A stretch of 52,961 nt of DNA from Candidatus Methanoperedens nitratireducens. GTDB taxonomy: Archaea; Halobacteriota; Methanosarcinia; Methanosarcinales; Methanoperedenaceae. The notes under the pieces were generated by a model. It did no database searches and had not been told where the DNA came from. It was given only the letters and a program-made list of their open reading frames with translations. The DNA is taken from assembly GCA_020724545.1 (NCBI GenBank), contig DYGR01000019.1, positions 1 to 52,961 of the forward strand, written 5' to 3'. Below are positions 34,073 to 42,740 of the stretch, piece by piece (the first letter of the stretch is position 1; every line of letters begins with the position of its first letter). The translations under genes were made by a program, and so were the position numbers.

Positions 34073-34146
34073 TAACATTTGTGAACTGCTGTGTTGAATA
34101 ATTTCAGCTAATTCTGTCTACTGATATATATTTTTGAAATAGACTC

Positions 34147-34174
34147 GGGGGTTCAAATCCCCCTCTCGTCGCTT
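34147..34174 (+). tRNA. 3'-end fragment of a tRNA gene (T arm and acceptor strand)
   Basis: GGGGG (34147-34151), the T loop TTCAAAT (34152-34158) and CCCCC (34159-34163) form a perfect T arm, followed by the seven-base acceptor strand TCTCGTC and discriminator G. The matching 5' acceptor strand (GACGAGA) is not found in the preceding 100 bases, nor is a D or anticodon arm. So this is a partial tRNA gene, of the size left by integrative elements at tRNA attachment sites. Confidence 0.6.
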
Positions 34175-34245
34175 CTACTAAATTGCTGGAGTGGGGTATT
34201 AGCGCTGACCGTATTTTTACGGTTAGAGACATAGTTATTCCATAG

Positions 34246-34887
34246 TCACCGAATCCGACCGCAGCATTTCTTATATTTTTTACCGCTACCGCAAGGACAG
34301 GGCTCATTTCTTCCTATCCTAACTTTGTTAGGCATAGATTGAGGTACAGATATAGTCTTATCTTCCTTTTTTAATTCTGCAATTTGTTGTAGGTTGTAAA
34401 GCTGTATGAATTTATTCAATTCCTTTTCGTTCTCTATGTCAACTCCTGCTTTTATTGCAGCCATGAGCATTGATTTTGCCATCCCCCATCTGCTTGGGTC
34501 AGAGGCATTCTTCACGATCTGCTTATCTATCTTTTTTACCCTTCTTGCAAGTTTTGATGCGCTCCTTAAAATTCCTTTTTCTCCTAAAAAGTTAAAGAAC
34601 GCTGAAAGAACAGGGGCAATCGACTTGTAGTAAGACTCATCTGCTGAGACCTTTCTTGGCAGCGTATCTAGGCAGCATTCTTCAAGTCCGCTTTCATTCC
34701 ATTCTTCATGGGATAATCCATGATAAGAATACATATATTGGGCAAAAGTCGTGATTATAAATTCAGACTGTTGCTTTTGTTCTTCAGTCAAATCTTTAAA
34801 ATATTTGCTCTCGCAGAACTCTATATACCATTTATTGATTTTATTAAATATTTTATCCATTTCTTCATCTGAATATTCTTCTGCCAT
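34246..34887 (-). CDS. SEC-C motif protein
   Basis: 213 residues. The C-terminus carries a complete SEC-C zinc-binding motif ([18 protein letters not shown]), as at the end of SecA. The rest is helical with no recognised domain. In other proteins SEC-C binds zinc and ribosomes or partners; here the role is unknown. Stand-alone, with a 622-base gene-poor region upstream. Confidence 0.85.
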   Translation of the reverse strand: MAEEYSDEEMDKIFNKINKWYIEFCESKYFKDLTEEQKQQSEFIITTFAQYMYSYHGLSHEEWNESGLEECCLDTLPRKVSADESYYKSIAPVLSAFFNFLGEKGILRSASKLARRVKKIDKQIVKNASDPSRWGMAKSMLMAAIKAGVDIENEKELNKFIQLYNLQQIAELKKEDKTISVPQSMPNKVRIGRNEPCPCGSGKKYKKCCGRIR

Positions 34888-34994
34888 CTTTTATCTCATA
34901 TAAACAAAGACATTTTAGTATAAAAATACGTCAGTTTCACTAATTTTTAGTTCAGTATTTTTAAATTTCTGTCCTCATTCACACCTTGAAGATA

Positions 34995-35060
34995 GCCTAA
35001 CGCCATAGCAACAGGCCTGCTCATTCCCAAGGAAATAAGAACTACATGTCGCTGTTAGCT
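34995..35060. repeat. attC-like imperfect palindrome
   Basis: GCCTAAC (34995-35001) and GTTAGCT (35054-35060) bound a 66-base segment whose ends can pair (CTAAC with GTTAG, then GC and CAT with ATG and GC). The same two boxes bound 43546-43633. This is the layout of integron attC sites (RYYYAAC...GTTRRRY), although GTTAGCT departs from the consensus at one base and no integrase gene is in the window. Confidence 0.3.
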
Positions 35061-35509
35061 AAATGAGGAGAAGAGGATAAAACCACTCCCACCCCCCCCT
35101 ATAACCACTTCCCAACCTGCCTATCTGTCAGGTACATATGTACAATCTATGTGTACGATGCATATGTACAATCTACATAAATAAATATTTATCCATGTAA
35201 ATAATAATAGTAAGTATTATAATTATCATGTAATTTTTGGGTATACAATCAATTGGGTGGAGTTTGGAATCTCATGCCTCTTTAATATAAGAGCTCGAAT
35301 CGTATATTAATAGAATATCAAAGCGAGCCTGAGCGCAAGCGAGAGCGAGCGAGAAGAGAATACTTAAGGTTTAGGATATTGTTAAACATTATTAAAGACC
35401 AAGAGATTTGTGCAGACGGTTCAGTTTTGTTTGGCAGAATTTATTGTTGTAGATATGGAAGCAAGATAGAATTGATAGAGGTGGAAGTCTGGTAATATAT
35501 TCTAAAAAA
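35061..35509. promoter_or_regulatory. gene-poor interval with palindrome and direct repeats
   Basis: GTACATATGTAC (35132-35143) is a perfect 12-base palindrome. CATATGTACAATCTA occurs twice (35135-35149 and 35161-35175), spaced 26 bases, which suits an operator pair. A purine-rich GAGC/GCGA run follows at about 35323-35360. An open stretch ending at about 35497 reads a short protein-like tail but has no ATG. No clear gene is present. Confidence 0.35.
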
Positions 35510-36478
35510 TTAGTAAGCGGATACCCCTTGAAGGGAGGATAACCGCTGGATGCGTTTTAGCATATTGGGATGCGTGCTCAGCATCTCCATGAGCTTATCT
35601 GCAGTGCTTACTTTAATTGGTCTTGTCCTGAGCGCGGCCAGTTCAGTGGCATCGATGGTGCCGCTCCGATCAAGGTCGATCTGGGATAGCTCCCTTAGCT
35701 CGCTGCCTGCTCTGGATGGGTCATTGGCGAAAAATGCCTTCATTCCTTCGACCTGCTTTAATGAATCCTTTGGCATCCTGGCGCTGCCGTAGACAAGCTT
35801 ATACAGTGCTGATGCAAGGTGGTGCGGACTGTTCCCAAGCTTTACCGCGCCCTCATCTGCAGAGTATTCCCTGATCCTTGACACATATAGCACAAGAAGG
35901 TTTGTCAGGAAATATACCGCAAAAGCCGCTATGCCGATGAGTATATTGTTTCCGCGGTCTCTCCCGCCTGAGAACAACGAGTTCCATGCCAGATACCAGG
36001 CTATCATAGGGATAACGCTTATCATTGTTATAACTGCCACATCCCTGTGCTTCAGGTGCGATACTTCATGAGCCAGTACTGCCCTGAGTTCCCTCTCATT
36101 AAGAAGGTTCATTATCCCTTCAGTGACGCATACACGTCCGTCCTTTGCCCATCGTCCGAATGCGAAAGCATTGGGTATTGGTATTCTTGCAATACCTATC
36201 TTAGGTTTTGGTATCCTTGCATCCCTGGCAAGTTCAGCTACCATCCTGTGAAGAGCGGGATGCTCCTGTTCGTTAACATATTTCACGCCCATTGACCATT
36301 CTACCATCTTTGGGCCCAGCATGTACTGGATGAACATCATAAAAGATGCCAGAATGCCGTAGAAATAAAAAGTATTCAAATTATTCAACCCTGCAAGACT
36401 CATAGCAAATACTATAAGTCCATAGACTATGGCAAACATTGCTGCCATTACTAAATACAATCTCAATTTAAGCCACAT
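35510..36478 (-). CDS. htpX: HtpX-like membrane metallopeptidase
   Basis: 322 residues, family M48B. The zinc site HEVSH (in VLAHEVSHLKHRD) lies at about 138-142, with the third ligand Glu in REYSADEGAVKL. Four hydrophobic segments surround the site, as in HtpX. Between the catalytic core and the end is an EF-hand-like DLDRSGTIDATEL stretch (about 270-282), an unusual addition that could bind calcium. It acts in membrane protein quality control. Third gene of a unit with a BlaI-like regulator and a second peptidase, starting 22 bases after the latter. GGAG ribosome site. Confidence 0.9.
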   Translation of the reverse strand: MWLKLRLYLVMAAMFAIVYGLIVFAMSLAGLNNLNTFYFYGILASFMMFIQYMLGPKMVEWSMGVKYVNEQEHPALHRMVAELARDARIPKPKIGIARIPIPNAFAFGRWAKDGRVCVTEGIMNLLNERELRAVLAHEVSHLKHRDVAVITMISVIPMIAWYLAWNSLFSGGRDRGNNILIGIAAFAVYFLTNLLVLYVSRIREYSADEGAVKLGNSPHHLASALYKLVYGSARMPKDSLKQVEGMKAFFANDPSRAGSELRELSQIDLDRSGTIDATELAALRTRPIKVSTADKLMEMLSTHPNMLKRIQRLSSLQGVSAY

Positions 36479-36500
36479 ATTCTATCTCCTTTATTTATAC

Positions 36501-37181
36501 TTAAATAAATACTTTATCTAACTTATCACGCGCAGAACAGAGCGCTTCATTGCCTGCGATCTCTGCTGCAAAACAATCTGCCATATACTCAAGTTCAGAT
36601 TTTTTATGCGAAGAAAAAGTCATAATAGCAAGCTGTTTCAGATACGGCATCCTTGAGTTGTTACGTATATGCCACGCCTCATGCGCCAGTACAGCTCTCA
36701 ATTCATCATCATTCAATATCTCAAGAAGCCCGATTGATATAAAGATAGACCTGCCTGCAGCAAAAGCCCTTGGTGCTGCTGAATCGTAGTAGTACACAGT
36801 GGCAGATGTCAGTTGATTCACAAATCCCTGTACCCATTCCACTATGTTACCTGCGGGTTTTGCATTGAGGCGCTTGATCATTACCCTGTCATAGAACCGA
36901 TGTACTCCGAACACCAGGATACTGGACATGGCTGCATAGATCAGGTAGAGATAGGTCGTCAGCATTCCATCGCACCTCATGATATAGAAGGTAGCAATGA
37001 TAGCAAGAAGTACCGTAATCTGGGCAGATACAAATATCAAAAGCCTGTGTTTTGGTCCCCTGATCATGAGGCTTGCTGCCAGTAAAGATATCGAAATAAC
37101 CACAAGAGATACTACAAAAGGAGCAAGGTGGGATGATTCAAGGCACAGACCAAAGCAGCTTATTTCACCGAGAATGTTCAT
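36501..37181 (-). CDS. M48/M56-type membrane peptidase (BlaR1-like context)
   Basis: 226 residues. Three or four N-terminal membrane segments precede a peptidase region with HEAWH (in VLAHEAWHIRNNSR) and ELEYMADCFAAEI for the third zinc ligand. It is shorter than HtpX and lacks a sensor domain. The start overlaps the regulator stop by ATGA. In BlaI/BlaR1 systems a membrane metallopeptidase cleaves the repressor; the same gene pairing here suggests signal-dependent proteolysis, but no beta-lactam sensor is present and the signal is unknown. Confidence 0.78.
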   Translation of the reverse strand: MNILGEISCFGLCLESSHLAPFVVSLVVISISLLAASLMIRGPKHRLLIFVSAQITVLLAIIATFYIMRCDGMLTTYLYLIYAAMSSILVFGVHRFYDRVMIKRLNAKPAGNIVEWVQGFVNQLTSATVYYYDSAAPRAFAAGRSIFISIGLLEILNDDELRAVLAHEAWHIRNNSRMPYLKQLAIMTFSSHKKSELEYMADCFAAEIAGNEALCSARDKLDKVFI

Positions 37182-37537
37182 TTCTTATCACTGTACTTTG
37201 AGAAATTCTCAAGTGCAAGAGGACCGAATGTATCCACAAGGCTGTCCAGGATTTTTCTGGTGATCTCGCTGGCAACTTCCTCCTCAGAAAAAGCGGGAGC
37301 ATACACATAGCGCACTCTGCCGTTTATGTTGTCGATTCGTCTGGTTGCGTACCCTGCCTTGACCAGGCGATCAAGAGTACCTGCTATACTTGTCAACGGA
37401 ATATTTGTCCTTTCGGTCAGCTCTGATGTCATCATCTCCCCTTCAGCCCATAGAGTCCTCAGGATTTCAGCTTCTATAGGACTGAAGAACTTAGTTAGAC
37501 CTGCGTTAGAAATATTTATTTGATCCAGCTTGACCAT
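37178..37537 (-). CDS. BlaI/MecI-like winged-helix repressor
   Basis: 119 residues from the ATG at 37537; an upstream in-frame ATG at 37606 would add 23 unconserved residues encoded in the promoter. The winged helix spans about 15-85 (LSPIEAEILRTLW-like start as FFSPIEAEILRTLWAEG, TERTNIPLTSIAGTLDRLVKAGY recognition region). The C-terminal helix is likely for dimerisation. Overlaps the peptidase gene by four bases. Probably represses this operon and is removed by the peptidase (inference from the BlaI system). Confidence 0.8.
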   Translation of the reverse strand: MVKLDQINISNAGLTKFFSPIEAEILRTLWAEGEMMTSELTERTNIPLTSIAGTLDRLVKAGYATRRIDNINGRVRYVYAPAFSEEEVASEITRKILDSLVDTFGPLALENFSKYSDKK

Positions 37538-37641
37538 GGGTTTACAATTGGCGTAAATGGTATTAAATCTATGGGAACATGAAAAATTAAAAAATATGTT
37601 TTCCAAAAACTATAATTAATAACCCGCATGTTCTGTGTACC
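37538..37641. promoter_or_regulatory. divergent promoter, regulator operon and marker 2 gene
   Basis: A TATA-like AAACTATAATTAATAA at about 37607-37622 lies some 25-30 bases before the marker 2 ATG, which has no ribosome site, so a leaderless message is likely. AT-rich sequence in the other half would serve the BlaI-like gene. Confidence 0.45.
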
Positions 37642-38619
37642 ATGGACTTACAGAGAATAGCAAGAGAGATCAGGGAATTCGAGGGCGTAACCCGTAAGAA
37701 GCCTATTGCTGAAATCATTAATGTATTCGAGAGCGTGCGATGTGAGTATTCAAATTCTGTTGTGGATTTTGGTGATGATGCTGCTGTTGTTGATATCGGA
37801 GGAGATGATTACATACTGTTTGCCGCAGACGGCATCTGGGCGCGGCTCATCAATGCAAGCATGTGGTGGGCTGGATATAGCTCTGTGCTTGTTAATGTCA
37901 ACGACATAGCAGCCATGGGCGGAAAACCCGTTGCCATGGTGAATGTGCTCTCTTCGGCTAATAAAGAAGCATGCAAAGAGCTTCTTGGAGGTATCAGGGA
38001 CGGGATAGCCAGGTTTGGCGTTCCCATGGTTGGAGGTCATATACATCCCGATACACCGTATACGTCGCTTTCAGTGGCTATTATCGGTACAGTGAGGAAG
38101 GGCTGTGAGATCAGAAGCAGTACTGCGCGGGTGGGTGACTCAATAATTGCAGCCTATGATATGGATGGAAGAGTGGGACCGAATTCGCCATACAGTTTTG
38201 ATTCTACGACCATGAAAGAAGCAGAGGAAGTACGCAAGAGGTACAGGGTAATGCAGATACTCGGAGAGCGCGGTCTTGTTACATCTGGAAAGGATATCAG
38301 CAATCCAGGTCTGATCGGAACGCTGGGGATGCTTATTGAGACAAGTCATGTGGGGGCACGCGTTGATCTTACAGAGATACCGGCTCCAGCAGGCATTGAT
38401 TTTATACAGTGGTTAAAGATCCATCCTGCGACTGGTTTTGTAGTAACATCCCTGCCTGAGAATGAATCTGAAGTGATCAGTCTTTTTGAAAATGCAGGAT
38501 ACAGGGCAGCAGGTATTGGCAGTATAGAAGATACATCCAGGCTTGATATATGCTGCGATGGCGAGAATACGACGGTTTTTGACTTCGATATTGATATTGT
38601 GACAGGGATTAATCAATAA
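37642..38619 (+). CDS. methanogenesis marker protein 2 (SelD/ThiL-like)
   Basis: 325 residues. AIR-synthase-like two-domain fold: N-terminal VVDFGDDAAVVDIGGDDYILFAADG is the ATP-binding segment, with VNVNDIAAMGGKP and GGHIHPDT the following motifs, and a C-terminal HPATGFVVTSL segment. It matches methanogenesis marker 2, which is nearly confined to methanogens and related methane oxidisers and whose exact reaction is not settled. Its presence is the best single clue to the organism's lifestyle. Convergent with the DUF2071 gene, 10 bases apart. Confidence 0.92.
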   Translation: MDLQRIAREIREFEGVTRKKPIAEIINVFESVRCEYSNSVVDFGDDAAVVDIGGDDYILFAADGIWARLINASMWWAGYSSVLVNVNDIAAMGGKPVAMVNVLSSANKEACKELLGGIRDGIARFGVPMVGGHIHPDTPYTSLSVAIIGTVRKGCEIRSSTARVGDSIIAAYDMDGRVGPNSPYSFDSTTMKEAEEVRKRYRVMQILGERGLVTSGKDISNPGLIGTLGMLIETSHVGARVDLTEIPAPAGIDFIQWLKIHPATGFVVTSLPENESEVISLFENAGYRAAGIGSIEDTSRLDICCDGENTTVFDFDIDIVTGINQ

Positions 38620-38629
38620 AGACAGGCTC

Positions 38630-39310
38630 TTAAACGCCTATCGGCCACCGCACTGAAGCCGTCTCTACGATTGATATATCCAGTTTCTCAGCCAGATGCG
38701 CCCTCACAGGTTCTGCTATGCCGTCTATGCCAGCAGCAGACGGCGAAAGTTGTCTTGCTAGATGCACAGGGCGCAGGCGCCAGGGCGCATGTTCAATGCG
38801 TACGCCATAGGTCATGCCGCCTGACATGTATGCATAGACCCAGAAACGATCGACAAGGAAGCTATCAAGGCTGCCTCCCGGCACAGATGCCGGGGCAACG
38901 TCATCAACCTCACCCTCGATATCCTGACCAAACGCGTGCAGAAGCACATGGCCATCATGCACCTTCAGGTCAAGATCGCGGGCGAATCGGTACGGCATGC
39001 CGAGCAGACGCGCTCCAAGAGATGGAAGGTAGCGGTCAACAAGGGTATCAAGCAGCACTATCCCCGGCCCCGGACCGCCAGTGACATAGGTGCGCACATT
39101 AAGCTGGTTATAATCAAGCAGGATTCTGCTCAATGGCATAAGCGGCCATGGGGCTGGCCCGGTTACATGCAGCGCCACAAGGCTGACATAGGCATCACCT
39201 TCGAACAGATCAATCTGAAGGCCGGGCGGGATATGCGGCAGGAGCTGTGCCGAAGATACGCGCCAGTGCACAAAGAAGATATTTGACCAGTGCATTTGCC
39301 CGTAGTTCAT
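38630..39310 (-). CDS. DUF2071 (YqjF-like) protein
   Basis: 226 residues. SNIFFVHWRVSSAQLLPHIPPGLQID and GDAYVSLVALHVTG are the DUF2071/YqjF start, followed by NVRTYV and the YRFARDLDL segment. Family function is not known. Base composition is visibly richer in G and C than its neighbours, a hint of transfer from another lineage. Encoded alone between marker 2 and endonuclease III. Confidence 0.85.
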   Translation of the reverse strand: MNYGQMHWSNIFFVHWRVSSAQLLPHIPPGLQIDLFEGDAYVSLVALHVTGPAPWPLMPLSRILLDYNQLNVRTYVTGGPGPGIVLLDTLVDRYLPSLGARLLGMPYRFARDLDLKVHDGHVLLHAFGQDIEGEVDDVAPASVPGGSLDSFLVDRFWVYAYMSGGMTYGVRIEHAPWRLRPVHLARQLSPSAAGIDGIAEPVRAHLAEKLDISIVETASVRWPIGV

Positions 39311-39367
39311 GTCGTCCCCCTATGCTAAGCTTTATAGTAGTATTGATGATAAAACTTATCTGAAGTC

Positions 39368-39982
39368 TTACGCATCCCTCCTGCCCGGACATAGATCAAT
39401 AATCGGACACAGGCCGCACCTCGGAGATATCGGCCTGCATATATCCTGTCCGAATCTCACCAGCAACTCATTGATATGCCGCCAGTGTTCTTTTGGAAGG
39501 GTAGAGCGAAGTTTAACCTCGGTCTCTTCTGGTGTTTTTGTGCTTACAAGTCCCAGCCTGTTTGAGATCCTGTGAACATGTGTATCTACGGCTACAGCAT
39601 CAAGACCAAAGCCGTAAACAAGCACGCAATTGGCAGTCTTCCTGCCGACACCGGGAAGCAAGAGAAGAGTATCCATATCAGGCGGGACCCTGCCCTGAAA
39701 ATCATTATCGATTATCCGGGCTATTTCCTTCAGGCGCGGTGCTTTCACGCGGTAGAACCCCACCTCGCGTATCAGTTCCTCTATATCATCAACATCTGCA
39801 TCCGCAAGTGCACCGGGTGTGCCATATCTGGCAAATAGTTTCTCTGCTGCCCTGTCAGTGACCTCATCACGGGTACGCTGGGACAGAACAGTGGATATAA
39901 GCACCCGGAAAGGATCGTTTGATTCGAATTTGCCTGGAGGATACCGTTTTTTCAGGCGCTCTATAATCATGTCAACAGTCAT
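39368..39982 (-). CDS. nth: endonuclease III (DNA glycosylase/AP lyase)
   Basis: 204 residues, standard length. The helix-hairpin-helix LLPGVGRKTANCVL contains the catalytic Lys, VAVDTHVHRISNRLGL the catalytic Asp, and the C-terminus the 4Fe-4S ligands in C-x6-C-x2-C-x5-C spacing (CRPISPRCGLCPIIDLC). It removes oxidised pyrimidines and cuts the abasic site in base excision repair. All key residues are intact. Confidence 0.96.
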   Translation of the reverse strand: MTVDMIIERLKKRYPPGKFESNDPFRVLISTVLSQRTRDEVTDRAAEKLFARYGTPGALADADVDDIEELIREVGFYRVKAPRLKEIARIIDNDFQGRVPPDMDTLLLLPGVGRKTANCVLVYGFGLDAVAVDTHVHRISNRLGLVSTKTPEETEVKLRSTLPKEHWRHINELLVRFGQDICRPISPRCGLCPIIDLCPGRRDA

Positions 39983-40024
39983 GCGGGTACTTCAGCACGA
40001 TGAGTAATAAAGGTAAAGTATTCC

Positions 40025-40107
40025 AGTAGCTAACACTTTTGTATCAAGTAGATGATTACTTTAGACTCTCATGGTTACTGCCGAAATGTTAAAAAGTGTT
40101 AGCTACT
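40025..40107. repeat. 16-bp perfect inverted repeat, MITE-like
   Basis: AGTAGCTAACACTTTT (40025-40040) and AAAAGTGTTAGCTACT (40092-40107) are exact inverses separated by 51 bases. The termini include the GTTAGCT box seen at 28442, 35054 and 43627. No target-site duplication is evident. It lies just 3' of the DUF1059 gene, so it may be a small mobile element or a terminator. Confidence 0.6.
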
Positions 40108-40127
40108 AAGGATATAGGCTATTAAGC

Positions 40128-40292
40128 CTACACCTCTTTTGCACTACGGAATATTTCTTCTTTTGACATACTCTTTTGATGCGTATTCTTAAGATGCTGC
40201 TGGACAAGAGATGCCATTTCATTCTTATCCTCAACCCGAATCATGAATGGGCATGCTATACCAGCAGATTCGCAATCCAATTCCCACGCCAC
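40128..40292 (-). CDS. DUF1059-type small protein
   Basis: 54 residues from the GTG at 40292, which has GGGGGTG six bases upstream; an earlier in-frame GTG at 40301 overlaps that ribosome site. The pattern WELDCESAGIACPFMIRVE, then MASLVQQHLKNTH, matches DUF1059 (two cysteines, acidic loop, HxxxxH-like helix). Family function unknown; the Cys and His residues suggest possible metal binding. The inverted repeat lies just after its stop. Confidence 0.7.
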   Translation of the reverse strand: MAWELDCESAGIACPFMIRVEDKNEMASLVQQHLKNTHQKSMSKEEIFRSAKEV

Positions 40293-40414
40293 TGTATTCA
40301 CCCCCAATTAATGTTTTAGCATGGCAACTGATAAATTTATGCATTGGATACTCAGTAGTCGCCATTTTTCTCCTTTTTCTCTCCCTCATTAACAAAAACA
40401 AATAACCTATTATA

Positions 40415-40434
40415 ACTTCAATTTAATTTGAAGT
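40415..40434. promoter_or_regulatory. palindrome upstream of the beta-propeller lipoprotein gene
   Basis: ACTTCAA and TTGAAGT are exact inverses around a six-base AT centre, 54-73 bases before the start codon, in an AT-rich leader with TATA-like ATTTAT further down. Position and symmetry fit an operator for a dimeric regulator. Nothing else is seen in the 40302-40487 leader except a GGTGA ribosome site. Confidence 0.35.
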
Positions 40435-40487
40435 CAAGCATAATTTTATTAAGCATGCTATTTATCTATCGAACAAGGTGACGGAAT

Positions 40488-42701
40488 ATGATAAAGAAAA
40501 CTGCCATTCTGATGGCTTTATTCTCGGTTATTGGAATAACGATCTTTAGCGGATGTATTCAATCCAGCAGTACAGTTGGCATAGATAAGTTCACAGGCAA
40601 TGCCTCTGACATAGCGATATCTCAGTTTGAATCAACGCAGGAATTGAAGAAATTCTCATCAGTACAGGAAATTCGCGAGTTTCTTAAAGCCAGTGCTTAT
40701 AATTCAAATTATAACAGGTTCGGCTGGTATGATCTTGGGGTGGCTAGAGATTTTGACAGGGTAGGTTCATCAGGCGCAGTTCCAAAAGTAGTGCCAGCGG
40801 CAGTATCTGAAGGCGTAGCTGTGCCTGCTCCAGCGTCGTATCCCGGGAGCCAGGGTACATCGGATTACTCGAAAACAAATATCCAGGTAGAGGGCGTAGA
40901 TGAAGCAGATTTTGTAAAGAACGATGGCAAGTACATCTATGTCCTGGCGCAGAACAAACTGATCATTGTTGATGCATATCCTGCTGCCAGTGCAAAGAAA
41001 CTTTCTGCTATAACGATAGACGGAAGACCAAAAGAAATGTTTGTGAACGATGACAGGCTCATAGTCTTCACAGAAGAGAACGATGAGGTCTATATCTATC
41101 CTGAATACGGCTACAGGCCGATGCCGAGGTACACCACAAAAACGAGCGCATTTATCTATGATATCACTGACAGGAAAAAGCCAGATCAGGTGGCGAATTA
41201 CAGTATCAATGGCAACTATTTCAGGTCAAGGATGATAGGAGACTATGTCTATCTCATTGTAAAGGATAGCGCCTATTATCGCGATGACGTGATCGATGTA
41301 CCAGTGATAAAGCAGGGTTCAGTGAAGATCATGTCGCCTGATGTGTATTATTTTGATAACCCGGAGCAGAATTATGTATTCCATACAATTGCATCCATCA
41401 ACATAAAATCTGATAAAGATATCAATGCAAAATCATTCATGATGGGCTACTCTGATAATGTGTATGTATCAGGTAACAATATCTACATAACATACCGAAA
41501 GAACCTGCCTGTAAGGTATTATGAGGTGCAGCGTGAGGAGCGGTTCTACAAAGTTGTTATGCCGCAGCTTCCAGGGGATGCTCAGGATAAGATAAATGCA
41601 ATCAAGGATAGCAATCTCAGCTCTTACGAGAAGTGGGATAAGATCTCATCCATCCTGGAAGAGACCTACAACAGCATGGATGAAAAACAAAAACAGGATT
41701 ATATAAAGAATGTTGAGAAAGCAGTTGAGGAATATGAGATAAAAATAGCGCAGGAACTAGAGAAGACCGTGATCCAGAAGATCAGGATCGATAAAGGGAA
41801 TATTGAATATGAGACAAAGGGCGAGGTACCGGGCAGTCTGCTGAACCAGTTCTCTATGGATGAATTCAATGATTACTTCAGGGTTGCCACTACAACCCGG
41901 TTCTGGACAAGAGGTAGTTCCGTGCAGTACAACAATGTGTATGTTATGGATAAAGGTCTCAGTATTGTTGGGAAGTTAGAAGAGATTGCGCCGGATGAAA
42001 GAATATATTCAACAAGATTTATCGGGGACAGGCTCTACATGGTAACATTCAAGCAGATCGATCCCCTGTTCGTTATAGATCTATCAAATCCGAAAGATCC
42101 AAAAGTACTGGGCGAGCTCAAGATACCCGGCTTTTCTGATTATTTACACCCGTATGATGAGAACCACATAATCGGCGTTGGCAAGGAAACAGGAGGTAAC
42201 GAATGGGGTGGAGTATCGATTAAAGGTGTTAAGCTCTCGCTGTTTGATGTCTCTGATGTAGAGAAGCCAAAGCAGATCGATACATACGAGATAGGCAGTT
42301 CAGGCACAGATTCCGAGGCACTGCGGGACCACAGGGTATTCCTCTTTGATAAAGAGAAAGACCTGCTCGTAATCCCGATCAGGGAAATTAAAGAAACTGA
42401 GCGACTCGATAGATTATACGGCTACATGCCGAGAGTATGGCAGGGCGCGTATGTCTTAGGGGTTACTCCTGAGGATGGTTTTAGACTCAGAGGCAAGATA
42501 TCCCATCTTGATGGTTACGAGGAAGAGATGTATTACTGGGATTCACCCAGTGCTGTGCGCAGGTCACTGTACATGGATAATGTGCTCTATACTGTCTCAG
42601 CACGGAAGATCCTGATGAACAGTCTTACCAATACCACCGAGATAAACAGCATCGATCTCCCGTTTGAGAAAAATCAATACTATGAATATGGATGGAGATA
42701 G
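40488..42701 (+). CDS. secreted lipoprotein with C-terminal beta-propeller domain
   Basis: 737 residues. Lipoprotein-type signal (1-23, FSGCIQS lipobox, Cys at 23). After a Pro/Ala/Val linker comes YSKTNIQVEGVDEADFVKND, the hallmark of the beta-propeller family PF09826/COG4880, then repeated blade strands (YIYVLAQNKLIIVDA, RLYMVTFKQIDPLFVIDL and others). An inserted helical hairpin lies at about 360-430. Found in many Methanosarcinales and halophiles; role unknown, probably surface binding. Good GGTGA ribosome site. Followed by a repeat-rich gene graveyard. Confidence 0.9.
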   Translation: MIKKTAILMALFSVIGITIFSGCIQSSSTVGIDKFTGNASDIAISQFESTQELKKFSSVQEIREFLKASAYNSNYNRFGWYDLGVARDFDRVGSSGAVPKVVPAAVSEGVAVPAPASYPGSQGTSDYSKTNIQVEGVDEADFVKNDGKYIYVLAQNKLIIVDAYPAASAKKLSAITIDGRPKEMFVNDDRLIVFTEENDEVYIYPEYGYRPMPRYTTKTSAFIYDITDRKKPDQVANYSINGNYFRSRMIGDYVYLIVKDSAYYRDDVIDVPVIKQGSVKIMSPDVYYFDNPEQNYVFHTIASINIKSDKDINAKSFMMGYSDNVYVSGNNIYITYRKNLPVRYYEVQREERFYKVVMPQLPGDAQDKINAIKDSNLSSYEKWDKISSILEETYNSMDEKQKQDYIKNVEKAVEEYEIKIAQELEKTVIQKIRIDKGNIEYETKGEVPGSLLNQFSMDEFNDYFRVATTTRFWTRGSSVQYNNVYVMDKGLSIVGKLEEIAPDERIYSTRFIGDRLYMVTFKQIDPLFVIDLSNPKDPKVLGELKIPGFSDYLHPYDENHIIGVGKETGGNEWGGVSIKGVKLSLFDVSDVEKPKQIDTYEIGSSGTDSEALRDHRVFLFDKEKDLLVIPIREIKETERLDRLYGYMPRVWQGAYVLGVTPEDGFRLRGKISHLDGYEEEMYYWDSPSAVRRSLYMDNVLYTVSARKILMNSLTNTTEINSIDLPFEKNQYYEYGWR

Positions 42702-42740
42702 TTATCAACAGATGAGAGTATAATTAACCGCAGATAAACA

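Noticed and set aside
34147..34174. A complete tRNA gene
   Set aside because: No matching 5' acceptor strand, D arm or anticodon arm within 100 bases upstream; kept only as a fragment.
38671..39286. Plus-strand open frames antisense to DUF2071
   Set aside because: Shadows caused by the higher GC of the real gene; no family match.
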